Source: Hybos culiciformis (lineage: Eukaryota; Arthropoda; Insecta; Diptera; Hybotidae). Taken from it: a stretch of DNA of 64,000 bases. The notes beneath the pieces are model-generated. The model did no database searches and was not told where the DNA came from. It saw only the letters and a program-made list of their open reading frames with translations. The stretch is taken from assembly GCA_964007475.1 (NCBI GenBank), contig OZ023273.1, positions 60,407,834 through 60,471,833 on the forward strand. The letters run 5' to 3'. Below are positions 1 to 12,955 of the stretch, in pieces; position 1 is the stretch's first letter; every line of letters starts with the position of its first letter. A program made the translations under genes and the position numbers.

Positions 1-3000
1 TTGGACAAAAAAAAAAAATATATAAAAAGGTATACATTATAATATAATATAATTGATTTCCTGGCATGTTATACGACAAAGCATGTTTACTTCAATAATA
101 TTAATTTCACTGATTAGGTTTTGCCAAAACAAACATTAGCGAAATTTTTATTTATTTAATTCATTTATTCTATTAGGATAAGCCTTTACAGTTTACAAAT
201 TAACTTAGCCTTATTAAATTGAAACAAAATAATTATATTATTTAAAACTATTTAACTCGCATGCATATACAATTTAGAATTATATTTCTTAGTCAATTAA
301 GGTTAACGACTTCAAAACACAGATTTAGAATTTTAATTCATAAGACATTGAAATTTTCATAATTAGGTCAAAATATTATTAAGAATTTGCAGCCGGAGGT
401 CTTTAAAAAGTGTGTACATAGAAATATAAATATCAATTTGTTCCAAAAATCAAAAATAAAAACAGGACTTCAACCTCGTTCTCCTTAACTCAATTTAAAA
501 TATTAAATTAAACATTTATCATATAGCTTGTTTGAGAGAAATTTGGCGATATTACTGCATGGTTGGTAAAAGTAGGCGAACCTCTCGACTTGAAGAGAAT
601 TGGAATTAATTATGTTTTAAGAATTACAGAATTTAATTCACAATAAAATCCGCCTAAATGCCAACAAGATATCATTCCAATTGATAAATTAATTTAGTTT
701 TTTTTACAATTGCTCATTTCTTTGATTTTTTATTTTAATGATTTCCAGTAAGTGATACATAAAACCAAACTATATTTTGTAAGATAATTATTTATAAATT
801 GCTTTATCTTAATACGTTTTTTTTAATACTTATACATATTTATTTGAAACTAGTCGATCTCGTGGCATATGAATTTTTTTTTACAAAAATTGCGTTGAAA
901 AAAAAAACACTTTTATTTTTTCCAGAATTCTTCAATTTTCCGGGAAAATTTTCCAATTGTTCTTTTGTTCTGAATTTATGTTATTACCAACGAACAGCAT
1001 TTAATATTTATTTATATAGATTTAATACACATTTCCCTTTTCGATTTGGTTATTTTGATTACATTAGATAGTTTTCTTTAAGAAATGCGATATAAAAATT
1101 AATGATTTATAAAGGATGTTCGGACACACTGAAAGTATCTCTCTCTTAAAAACTTAGAATTTCATCTAAAATTATTCAATTAATTAAAAAAAAATATATA
1201 GCTTATTTATGCGTAATTATATTATTTAAAATTATTATTTTCTTATTATAAATTAAGTTCACTAACTAATTTTTCTCCATACCTTTTGAATAAAAGATAT
1301 GACAGCATAATATATAGAATTCCACAATAAAAATATGTACACAATTATTTTTACATTTTTTAAATTATTGTATCGTCGCTCTGCCGCATGCGACTGCCGC
1401 TCTCTTACTTCTGATGTGTAATATTTTTATTTTCGATTTATTAATTTTTTATGTTTCATCTGCGTTATTTTTTATAGCACAAGTGTGTTCTTAATTTCGT
1501 TAATAAAAAAAAATAAATAAAAAATTAAAAAATAGATATCATACAGTTGTATCGAAATTTGCGAATTTCCACATTATTCGGTGGACTTTGTTCAATAACT
1601 ACTAATTTTTACAATTAATATTAGATTCAGTAATATAACTTTATCGAAATTGATGACTTCAGATCCAAAACCAGATAACTCCAAATTTCAGAAATGATTG
1701 AAAAATAAAAATACACTATATTATATCGACTAGAATCTGACTGAGAACTAAATTTTTGTAATATATATTTGATCCTAGATATTTTAATATTTCTATTTTG
1801 TCGGAAAAAAGAAATGTTTAAAAAAAATTTGGGAGTTATCTAGTTTTCGGACTAATTTCTTCAATTTAAATTAAATTGTTGTTGTTTTTAAAAGATATAG
1901 GGTAATTTCTGTATAATAGGGCATTTGTTAAGTTCTTCTAAACTAGTACTAAATTTTAATTATTTCTCATTTTTAGAAAGAAATTTGCCGACAGGAACGC
2001 ATTATAAGCCGAGTAATGTTTTGTTTCAAAGGTTTAAGGCAGTATTTAAAAAAAAAAAAATTTAGCTCCCATTCATAATTTTCTATTTCTATTCCTATTT
2101 ATATTTAATTTGTTTGAGGCACAAATTCTTTTAATAACAAAAAAAAACTGAACAAATAAGTTTAGATTTAGGAATTTTATACTTGGTCTATTAGAAATTC
2201 AAATATAAATAATAAAATTAATAAAATTTTTTCCAACTTTTTGATATAAATATACAACTATACTAAAAGCTAAATAATTTCAATATATCAATTAATTGAC
2301 TTAAATTGGGCGCACATTAATTGATTAAAGTTTAGAGAAATAAAAATGTGTTTACAAAAGTTTATTTACTTTGATAAGATAATATATTTTTGATTATTTC
2401 ATAAGTTTGCAAATGAAAGCTTTAATGTATTATTATACACTGTACTGTACTCTTCCAGTAAAAACTATTACAAATTCGCTTAAGTCAGCTTATTCATATT
2501 ACAAAAATTTGCAATAAAAATAAATTTTTCTTATAATTTAATTTTAATTCGATTAAAAAATACAATTGTTGTAATAATTGTTGGAAAAAAATAATTGTAG
2601 TTAATGCATGTAGCAGAATGGAACGGAGTTATATATTCCTTTCGGAAGTTTAATATTGGTCTTTATTATTCATCTTATGTACTACTTTCGGCACTGAAAA
2701 ACAATTTCTGTTTTTTCTATGCCGGTTGGATTTGAAAAGTTGAAATATACAATCGATTTGAAATTAAAGAAAAAATTAAATAAAAAATAAAGTAAAATTT
2801 TTTAAATCAAAAATTTTTAATTCCTTTTCCTGTTTAATATTCATTTTGATAAATATTTTTTTGGTAATAATTCATGGCATAAAATTTCAAAAAATTAAAT
2901 AAAAAGGGTTTTTTTATTATATGAAGGAATATGAAAGACGATTACCAGAATTTCCCGGGGAGATCTTTTCATTCCTTGAGAACAAACGTTTTATTTGAAT

Positions 3001-3268
3001 TTTTATATTTTTTCCTATGCGCATCAGATAATAAATACCTATAGGCTATAACAAATAATGAAATTAAAAACAAAAAACTTTAAATAACCTTTTCCACAAA
3101 AACTTTTCTAAATAATAAATTATGATTCTTTGTTTATATATGTATATCAATACAAATGCAATATATACATAAATGCTCTAAATATAATTATAAAAATTTT
3201 GCTCAATTTCATTCTAATTCACAATCGAATTAAATAAAATATTCGAAAAAATGCATAATAATAATGTT
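1..3268. other. AT-rich stretch with no recognisable gene
   Basis: Extremely AT-rich DNA with many A/T homopolymers. Short open frames, such as the 90-codon plus-strand one at 799-1071, have homopolymer-driven composition (Phe, Leu, Lys, Tyr) and no domain. If the minus-strand exon at 7101-7789 is a first exon, its downstream exons could lie here. I looked for minus-strand exons bounded by splice sites and found none I could defend. Confidence 0.5.
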
Positions 3269-3677
3269 ATATCGTCCGCTCAGATCAGAATTATTCTAAG
3301 TCCATTTTTTTCAAAAACGGTTTTATTTACTTATTAGCTAGTCAGTACGGTTTCTGATGTGTGTGCAAAAACACGTTTTTGTTTAAATTGTTTTTCGTGT
3401 TCAAAACATAGGTAAGTACAAAATAATCCTATGCCCAACATATTTTTTTTTTACCGGAAAAATCATTGTATGTCCACTTATTTGAAATTTAATTAGTTCT
3501 GAAACAGGGTATTTCACCCATTGCCCCTCTCAAAATGATTGAAAAATGATATAATTGTAGAATAAACTTTTTGGCATACATCACTTTCTTAAACAAAGAA
3601 ACAGTTTTTAATCTTAAAATAGCTCTCCTGTAAAATTTTAAATTTTGGAGAATAGTTCTGATCTGAGGGGACGATAT
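3269..3677. mobile_element. MITE-like element with ~28-bp inverted repeats
   Basis: The left end reads ATATCGTCCGCTCAGATCAG and the reverse complement of the right end reads ATATCGTCCCCTCAGATCAG; the match continues through a GAAYTATTCT block. The roughly 410 bp between them have no coding potential, as expected of a non-autonomous TIR element. The 78-codon minus-strand frame at 3489-3725 starts outside and runs into the element, so it is not a gene. The same end motif (ATCGTCYGCTCAGA) recurs at 42270-42898, so this looks like a family. The target-site duplication is ambiguous because the flanks are TA-rich. Confidence 0.65.
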
Positions 3678-6600
3678 GTATAACTCAAAATCATCTATTC
3701 TGGGCGAAAAGTTTTTTGAAAGCAATTTTTCAGTTAATTTTATATGTTTGGATTATATTTTTTATGCTTTAATTATATTATACGATATACTTCCATCCAA
3801 ATATTAAATTCTAGACTTTTTTTTATTTTTGAAAATGGAAACTAAAAGCACAGATTGGCAATGAAAATGAAAAAATAGCCAGCGGTTTGTAAATGGACGT
3901 AGTGATATTGAAACAGAATGACATAAAGACAATGGACTTATTAATGTAAAATTCAATTAAAAATTTGGAAAAAAACGCATTTTATGAATTTTCGAATTAA
4001 ACTAAATCAACCTGCCGATAAAGCACAAAAGAGTATATTAATAGTTACTTACTGAGAGATTTTAAGGACCCATTTTCAACTTTAATTCGAAATTTAAGGG
4101 CATTCGTTTATCACATAAAATTAATCGAAATCATTAGGTAATGAGCGTAAATGATGTGAATCTTTTGATTTATCATCAGCTGATCAACAGCATTCCAAAA
4201 AAAAATTAAACAGTAGATAATTAGAAAGATATTATTAGTTAGTTGTGAACTTTTCAAAGAATCATATATAAAATAAGTAGCTTGTTATCTTAACAAAGGA
4301 TATGTCTGTTTTAATGATTTTTTGCTCTAAACAAGATGTATAGGAATATAAAGATTTTGCCAGTAATCAATTTGGTTTGTTTAAAACCACACTCGTTTCT
4401 TTTTAAAATTCAGTCCGATACCAATAGAAAATTGAAGAAATAAAAGAAAGTGCAATTAAATATTGTCAGTTTAATTCACTTATATCGGGTTGTAGTTTTT
4501 TCATATACTATAAATTAAACATATCATTTTAACATTACATTAACTAAAAATTATACACATATACTTAGATATTTATTAAAAATAATAATAAATTATAATC
4601 GTTAGTTAATTTAATCTACAACGAACGGGTATTAATTTTTATTGTAAGTTTTTGGTCGTTAAATTTTAAATAAAAATCAAGTAAAATAAAAATACATAAG
4701 ATATAATAAATTTATGACACTGTTACGACTAAAACAGTTACAGCTATTCCTAACTTTAATTTCAGCTAATTATTAATATATATTTTTTTTGTAGGTGTTT
4801 CTTAAATATTATACTTTTTAGAAAGTTTAACTCAAATTAAAAATCAAAAGTAGCAATTTTACGCCCACAGGTAAAAATTATTTGAACATGGATAATTCCA
4901 ATCTTTTTAAGTTTTTTATATGTGAAGGTATGTAGAAAATAGTAGATTTTATCTTAATTATTTAAAAATTAAATCAATATTTCGAGATTTATAAAGACGT
5001 GCTTATTTCAACATTTCAACAATGTAATAAATCTTACCGTATTAAATTGTTTCGTTTTTCCTCCGACTGATCTTCATGATCTAGTCTAGTTATAAACAAA
5101 AAACTTAAGTCACAAACTTATTTTTATTGATTTTCATTTTGATATAAAATTAAAACGGAATTTCCTCAACGGATGTCTTGACAATGTGTGCCAAATAACA
5201 ATAAGCATTATAGTTCATTTTTATTAATGTTTAGTTTTTAGTCCGGTTTAAAATTAACGATATATGTACTTGACAAAATTTTCTCAAAATGATTTAATGG
5301 TATAGGTATATATACGAGTAAAAGAATTCGCAATATCATATATTGTTTCTACAGAACTAGACCTGTGGTTGTTTTTTTATTTTTTTTAAACTCAAGATTG
5401 AAAAAATGGACGATATACTTATTATTTTAATGTTATTGTTAAGTATTTGTTATTATAATTATTTTTTCAAATTTGTTGCAAATAATTTGTATTTATTAAA
5501 ATTAATTTCTATCAAGAACTCATAACACACAAAAAAGGAACTTATAATATATAGATTCTAAAAATAAATTTGTTTTGTTTATTTTTGTTTCAGCAAAATA
5601 ACAGAAATAAGAAGCCTTAAATGTAGATTAAGGATCAGAATCCGGTACAATTAAAAAAATCATGAAAAGACATATTCAAATTTTTCGAAACCTTTTATTT
5701 AAAACCAAGACCAATGAAATCAGATTTGTACTAAGCTGGGAAATGGGAGCAAAAAATTGCTGTTTTTGGCACCTTAAGTGGCTGTAGCTCCGGATCGAGA
5801 CCGAATTTCGGGAAACAAAAATTTTACCGTACTTACAGTTTTTAAGCTACTTTCGATTGGGTTGAAAGAAAACCACATTTGTAGACCTCTCCGTGATTTT
5901 ACTGAAATCCTACGTGAAACTGATCAATATTAAAAAGCATTGAATTTAAATCAGTATGAAACAATAATCTTAGAAATTTTTTTGTATAATCTTAGTCTAA
6001 AAATGATTTAGGGAATTTTTTTTTTAAAGAATGTACCTATATAAAAATCAAACAAATTTTTATAAATTTAAAATCATATTATTTATATTTGTATATATAC
6101 TAAAATTAAGTGTTTATGTATGTTTAATAATGGTATTGGGTGGTATGATAAGTAGGGCAATCTATTTATAAACACAATCGTTTGAATACTTTTCTGTGTG
6201 TGATTTATATACTTCGAAAGCTTCAAACCAGTTAAGGCGCGTGTTATACAAACCCACCTTCGACTTACTTGTGAAAACCGGAAAATTAACATATATATAA
6301 AAGAAGATTAGTTCATTTTCATTTCACCAATATATTTTGTTTGCACATTTCAACTTCATCAGAGCTCGATGAAACTAAAAATTTTTGTGATAGATTGAAG
6401 TAGGAACAATCTAGTTTTATTTTTTCAAACAAACAATAACGATTGAACATAACGATAACTATACATATTTATTCTTAATATCTTGTGTGTTGATTTTGAT
6501 GAAATTTGATCTGAGTGGAATCTCTAAGTCTCAAAAAAGATAGTTGGTTACTATTTATTATTGAGAGTAATTTAACTACATACATACATATAAAGTGGAA

Positions 6601-7050
6601 ATGATGTTTTGTATTGTATATTGTGTACTTAATTAGGTCGTATTAAATACTTTATGTACAACGTATATACTTATCTAAAAGAGTTATTATTAATTTTTGA
6701 AAATTCATTCTTAATCATATTCTAGCTAGACCCATTGTTATATAAAGTGTGTTGCATTTAAATGTAACTCATAAAAAAATAATAAATAATTACTTAAATA
6801 TAGACAAATAGACAAATAACATTTTTATTTTTGTTATTTAAATTAAATTGCTGTTTTCACAAAAGAAACGTAGGAATTATTGTAAATTATTATTATATAA
6901 AAATTTAAGTAAAAATTAAATTTACAATTTACATAAATAATAACAGCTATGAATGAATGATGCTCAAGGTTGATTTTTATCATTTTTTTTTTAAATCATA
7001 TAAAATAATAAAATACATAATTATTAAATCATATTCATAAAAATTATGTT
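3678..7050. other. AT-rich stretch, no gene recognised
   Basis: No convincing exon. A less AT-rich patch at about 5750-5900 has the texture of an old interspersed repeat but shows no ends. A basic frame at 6083-6292 (minus) lacks any motif. The stretch may be intron of the minus-strand gene that starts at 7789. Confidence 0.4.
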
Positions 7051-7100
7051 ATCATGTTGTTAATAAGCATAGTATGAAGAAAGATAACAATATAACATAC

Positions 7101-7789
7101 CATTTTGGATTCTTAAATTGGGCAATTTCGGCATAGCGTCTACCAAGTGGTCCTTCGTGTGGGCTTAATAATGAATCACAGATATTTGGAGTATTTGTAT
7201 CAATAGATTGTTTAATTATAATTTGAGATTCATTAACTAAACTGTGTAATTTTTCTTTCAAAATATATTCATTTGATGATGAAATTGATGAAAACTTTTT
7301 TAATTTTGAATCAATTTTAATTGCTCCTTCAACATTATTATTTTTTTTTTCCAAATCATAATATGTTTCAGCCGTAATAAAATTACCAGACGTTGAACTT
7401 GATTCCGTTGTTGTTGCTATAGATATTAAAGATCGTTCTGATATTGAACTGTTATCACTAGTTATTGAATATCGATTAATATTTTTTTGTTCATTAATTT
7501 CATCAGAATTTTTATCATTCGTTGTTGTATCATTTAGTAATAAAAATGATTGATTATCGAAATTTGATTCAGCAGGTGCTGTTGATGATGCTGTCATTAA
7601 ATCAACATTATTAGACATTGGATTATGTGGTATAATTTGTAATGATGTACGTTTTCTTTGTATTTCATCTTTTGAATTAATGTTATTTTTAAGCGTATTA
7701 GATGATTTTGATACCACAATCACACTAATATCATTATCATTTCTAATTTCTTTTTCTTTGGAATAATTTGCTATTATTTTTGAGTCCAT
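7101..7789 (-). CDS. first coding exon of an unrecognised Ser/Asn-rich gene
   Basis: The frame opens at an ATG at 7789 (minus) and codes for 229 residues before a good splice donor (GTATGT) that begins at 7100, leaving phase 2. Beyond the donor the frame reads into a hydrophobic stretch that is best taken as intron translation. The N-terminal 200 residues are rich in Ser, Asn, Thr and Asp and look disordered. The last 24 differ: the segment SPHEGPLGRRYAEIAQFKNP is basic and aromatic with no low complexity, and looks like the start of a folded or conserved region. I do not recognise the family. A cytosolic N-terminus of a multi-spanning membrane protein would fit this layout, but that is only a guess. 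The ATG has a purine-poor context but is the only in-frame start. Downstream exons were not found. Confidence 0.6.
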
Positions 7790-10700
7790 GATTCTTCATT
7801 AAATTATTAAGATTTTTATTTTTTTTCATAAATTAATTTTGTATAAAAAGTTCATATGTACACAACTTTATATAAAATTATATTTTGCTCTATTTACTTC
7901 TGTAATTAATAAATAGTTATTAGTTTATTATACTGTATTATTGCAGTTTATTTGTAATTAATTTTGTTGTTAATTTTTTTTTTATTAAAATAAAACATTT
8001 AATTAGGTTTCTAACAATTTCATACTCTTCGTAACTTACGGCTTATTGAACCAACAAAAAACGTTAGTATGGAATTTTTACTTTTTATTTCTTATAGAAG
8101 TTTTCATGAAAATATTATAATGTGCAGTATGCATAGAAAAAAATAAATTCACGATCGACAGTCCATTATGAAAAATTTTTAATGTGAGAATAGGCGCCAG
8201 AAATACTTAAGATTAATATTAAAATAAAAAAATTGGGTAAATTCGATATAAATTATAATCGTGGATTCAGTAGAATAATGACATAATCAAATTAGGTATA
8301 TACTTTATTTTTTATATAAAGTTCAGGAATTTTGTTTTCAAGTTTTTTTACTGGGTTTTACAAAATGAAAAAAAAATTTTTTTTCTATTATAGACAAATC
8401 ATATTATTTCGAATTCAAATTCAAATTTTATTTATTCACCTTATTTTTTTATTGCTATTTATACTGAAGTATGAAAACTAAAATATATTATGAATATATA
8501 AAGAAATATTTTCTTAAACATCTTTAAATTATAATATAATACACAACTTATTAAATACCTATTCAAGAGCAAAACATCATAATTAATGATTGAAGAATAT
8601 TACAGGGGAAAATAGGGTGGTGTTCAAAACCCCCATTTAATTTTCTAAGGTACATATTATTATTTATGTACATTATTCGTTAGAAGATATAAATATAATG
8701 AACAAAACAAAATCATGTTAAAAATATTTTTAGGTATTTTATAAAAAATTATATTTTTTTTTTATTTTTCTATTATTTTTTCTTCTGTAAAATTTGTTCA
8801 ACAAAATGCCCTGAAGTTAAATAAATCTTTAAATTCTTTGATGAAAAATTTTGTAGGAATTTATTAGCATAAAATATACGCACATATATATTTTTTTTAT
8901 GAAAAATTTAACCAGAGGATGATTCTTATTTGTTTAATGATCAAAATCTTTTAAAATGTTAATGGTATAAGAAAATTTTTTGATGTAGAATATTGTATTT
9001 AGTTAAATACAATATAATTAATTTTATGTTTTGTTATTCGTTTACATTTTGTCACTTTGAAGAAGAGATCACTGAGGTCATTAAGTTGAAATTGAATTGA
9101 AACAAATTATTGAATCTACGGGTGAATTACAGTTTCTTTCACAATGACTGTACGAAGATAAAACTCAAATATGTATTACCAAAATATAATGCAATTTCTT
9201 TTTGTGACAGTTTTTTTTGTATGTACGCTCTTTGGATAATCTTCACTCAGTAGTCAGTTGATCAGAGATATTTTAATTGCGGTTAAATAATAATGAAGAT
9301 AAATATTACGCTACTCATGTTTTTGAGATTTTAAATATTTTCTATAAATTTTTATTTCACCTTTCAAATCTTTAGTACTCTTACGCTTCTATTTTTTCAC
9401 CGAGTAAATAGCTAATTTTTACACTAAATTGCTGCAGCATATACTGTTTATTAATAAAGTATATATACTATGTATATAATTTAGTGTATTATTTGCAGTG
9501 TAGTATTGCAGTGTACTATATCTAGTAATGCAATAGTTTAATTTATCTATTTCAAGACTTAATTATTTTATTTTTAATAAATTCCATAGAAAGGAAAATA
9601 GTGTGCTGTTTTAACTAAATTTTTTTCACCTAAAGGAAAAAATTTGTAATTTATGGAAACGTGCAATGCAAACATTCTCGTCTCTCATAAATAATTGTTA
9701 ATAAATATACACATGTGTGCTAAAAAAAAATTAGATATAATGTGAATAGTACATACTTGTGAATCTTAATAAGAAGAATTTTAAAAAATAATATATATTT
9801 ATTAAGGTTCTTTATGAAATTCAGAAAAGAATCAAGCATAAAATAAAAGAAATCGAAAATTTTTTTTTTTGATAATATACATTTTTGATCAAAAACACAA
9901 TAATTCGTGTTTATTGATTTCATTGAGGCTACTATGAAATGGAGAACTAGACACATATTAATTGTAAAATTTAAAGATTTCGCTTCAATGTATATTAACC
10001 AAGGCGTAATCACCGTTTTTCATTGCGTAAATAAATTAAAATGTTGTTATTCAAATAAATACAACATTAATTTAACAAATAGAAGAATATTATTTCAATG
10101 TCTTTTCAATTTTCCAAATATTTACTTCCAACAGATTGGAAGAAAGAACCAAAAACTCAGAAAGCATATAAAAAGTTTTTGCAAGTTGGACCAAAATGAA
10201 GCATTTCAAAATAAAGTATATATAAGGCTTTAGGAAGTTGACAAAGTTTTTCTTGATATGATCTTATTGGTATAGTTACACATATTTTCTTTTAGCTGAT
10301 GCTACGATCAGAAATGTTAAGATCTTTAAATCGCATTTTATATCGATTGAAAGAATAGCTCGCAAATAATTTTAATTTTTTATAGATATATATTATAAAT
10401 CTAATGTACCCAATAAAATATTAATTTGTTTTTATTAATAATTTTTTTTACTTTGATTTCTCCACTTAATGAGTATAAAGCACATATGTAATTTATCATT
10501 TAGATAATTATACGCAGGCAATTTAATAATAATCTAACTCAAGTGCCTATCAGACTGTAAATTTTTAGTTATTTACATTTATTTCTTATAAGTGTTAGAT
10601 GAATTTATCTCCATATTTTTTAAAACTTTTTTTGTTATGAAGTTAATTTATTTTATTATTTCATAAACGTAACTATAAGGCCTCGATCAGTTTTAAATCG

Positions 10701-11247
10701 AACCTAAAATTATTTTTTTACAACAACAATTTTTTACCTCTAGGTATATTACAATGTATGTAATTGTTATTTAATGACTAACTTGGAATATTTAAAATTG
10801 ATGATTTTAAGATAACAGAACAACAATTTCTTTTTTCAACTATCGACCGGTATTTTCAAAAGCGTTTTAGACGATAATTTTTTTAAATTAAATAAACGTT
10901 AAAGTTAAACAAACTTCAGCTTGATAACTAATTTTTTCCTCAAGTATGTTGTACAGAAGTTGTTCAAATGTACCAAAATATAATTCAATAAAATAAAAAG
11001 ACACTTAAAGGATTCCAACTGGCTGTCAAAAAAAAACTCTTCCCTTTCATAACGAACCAACATTTTTTTTTTAATTTATTTTTATTTTTCGCCTTTATCT
11101 AATTCTGATTATTGTCGGTCGGAAATGCAATATGTTAGGAAGCTGATTGGTTTTAAAATATAGGAACGAAAATGATTTCAATTATTCATAAATATGAATT
11201 ATAAACTAATATGGGATTCGCATTATAGCTTTAGAACTTGCATAATG
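7790..11247. other. AT-rich stretch, no gene recognised
   Basis: This lies upstream of the 7789 start codon and could hold its promoter and 5' UTR, but I see no defensible core-promoter motif. Short frames at 9720-10013 (minus) and 9907-10233 (plus) overlap on opposite strands, lack domains and are dominated by Phe, Leu, Ile and Lys. Confidence 0.4.
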
Positions 11248-11553
11248 CTTATCCTACATTAAGAACTTGCATAAGCTCATTTTTTTCCATATAAAAAAAT
11301 AAACATAAAAGAACTTGCATATGATCTTATGCAAGTTTCAAAAAAAAACAAGTTGCCAAGTTTTTGCTTTTTTAGCACTTGTTTGCGCAAATTTCCCCTT
11401 ATTTTGAATGTTGGCACTGTTTTTTTTTCGTTTGTTATTATTATTTTAGAAATATTTCTTCGTAAAATTTTAAATATTTTAGTTTGTTTCCGATTATTTT
11501 TTCTAGCTTTCAAAAAAATAAAGTGTGAACGGATTTCTTTAATGTAGGATAAG
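11248..11553. mobile_element. possible short inverted-repeat element
   Basis: CTTATCCTACATTAA at 11248-11262 is matched exactly by its reverse complement at 11539-11553, enclosing about 306 bp. A second motif, AGAACTTGCATA, recurs three times in and just before it, and an inverted form (TTATGCAAGTT) is near 11329. The overlapping opposite-strand open frames here (119 and 72 codons) are composition artefacts. It could be a small MITE or a chance hairpin; no target-site duplication is visible. Confidence 0.35.
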
Positions 11554-12194
11554 AAACTTACCTCAGAATATAGTTTGGAAAGGCTATAATCGAAATTATA
11601 AATATATAGTATATTATGTGCAATGTGTCTGTACATATTGAATATTTTTTTATAATTAATAATAATAAATAAATATAATAAGCAATCATAAATACTGCGT
11701 ATTGTATAAATAACCCTTATGCATTATATTCATAAAAAACAAAAAAAAAATATTTCCTCCAGTCATCACCCTTTAGCAATTTTCATATATAAAAAAAATA
11801 AGGAAAACATATGTACAAATCTGGTTGGTTTGATTTCTTAAAATAATCTTTCAATTAATTCAATAATGTTGTTATTATCTTTTTTACAAAAAATATTTTT
11901 TAGAAAATATTTGAAATTTTTTAGACTCGTATAATGTATATTTATATATGTATATATTATTTATTATTATAATATGCCAAATCAACAATAAAATTAAAAA
12001 AAAAATTATAACAGGGTCGAATGTTAAAAAATTAAAACCCCATTATAAAGCTGGGTTCTTTTAAAATTAAATATGTACTTGGGAGGTTTGTACCTGGGCT
12101 TTTTCTATTTTGAAACACATTATGTTTGAATTTTTTTTTTTGCAATTCATATTAAATAAAAATGTATGCATGCATATGTATAATGCATATTTAT

Positions 12195-12760
12195 GTACAT
12201 ACTAGTCGAAATACCCGGCTTCGCACGGTAGTCCCGAACTTATATTAATATCAAAACGCGTTAATACAGATTTCGTGCACTAAAAAAAACAGAATTTCAA
12301 AATTTGTTAAATAGCCACTTCCCCGGTGACTTAACACATGCAGTCTTCTATATAGTCAATTCGGGTCCAACGCTATAATATTTTATCGGAATATACCTAA
12401 ATTGCAAAACCGTCTTCTAACGTAGCCCCCCGTCGGTGCCTTAGATCAAAAATATAACCAATCGGGCCTCTAGACTCCTTATTTTCAAAATTTTAAAATT
12501 TCGAAATTTGTTGTATAGCCCCCCAATTGAGCCCTGGGACGGTTGGGGGCCTTTCAACATCCAGTTTTTTAAATAGGCTTTTCGGGTCCAACGCTACAAC
12601 ATTTTATCGGAATATACCTAAATTGCAAAACCGGCTTCTAAGGTAGCCCCCCCGCCGGGTCCTCGGATCCAAATTTTTAGTACCCTATAACCATCTCGGG
12701 CCCCAATGATACTTAAGTTCAAAATTTCAGCCAAATCGGTGCAGCGGTTTAGGCGTGATT
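12195..12760. repeat. degenerate interspersed repeat with two ~220-bp tandem units
   Basis: This patch is clearly richer in G+C than its surroundings. It opens with ATACCCGGCTTCGCACGG and closes with AAATCGGTGCAGCGGTTTAG, phrases I associate with the ends of abundant arthropod non-LTR/SINE-type repeats (from memory, not checked). Internally, a block starting TCGGGTCCAACGCT at 12361 recurs at 12582, and both copies run on through TTTTATCGGAATATACC and GTAGCCCCC. The element is therefore at least two tandem units of about 220 bp. No coding frame survives. Confidence 0.6.
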
Positions 12761-12938
12761 GAGGACAGAGGACAGAGGACAGAGGACAGAGGACAGAGGA
12801 CAGAGGACAGAGGACAGAGGACAGAGGACAGAGGACAGAGGACAGAGGACAGAGGACAGAGGACAGAGGACAGAGGACAGAGGACAGAGGACAGAGGACA
12901 GAGGACAGAGGACAGAGGACAGAGGACAGAGGACAGAG
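12761..12938 (+). repeat. 7-bp tandem array (GAGGACA)n, about 25 copies
   Basis: A near-perfect array of the heptamer GAGGACA, decaying at its right edge into GAGAACAGAGAAACAGAG. It starts directly at the 3' end of the preceding repeat, so it probably grew from that element's simple tail. Seven is not a multiple of three and the unit contains no stop codon in most frames, so it yields several overlapping fake open frames on both strands (21-bp period, seven-residue repeats). Confidence 0.95.
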
Positions 12939-12955
12939 AACAGAGAAACAGAGAA

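Noticed and set aside
799..1071. 90-codon Phe/Leu/Tyr-rich frame
   Set aside because: Expected by chance in T-rich DNA; no domain, signal or splice context.
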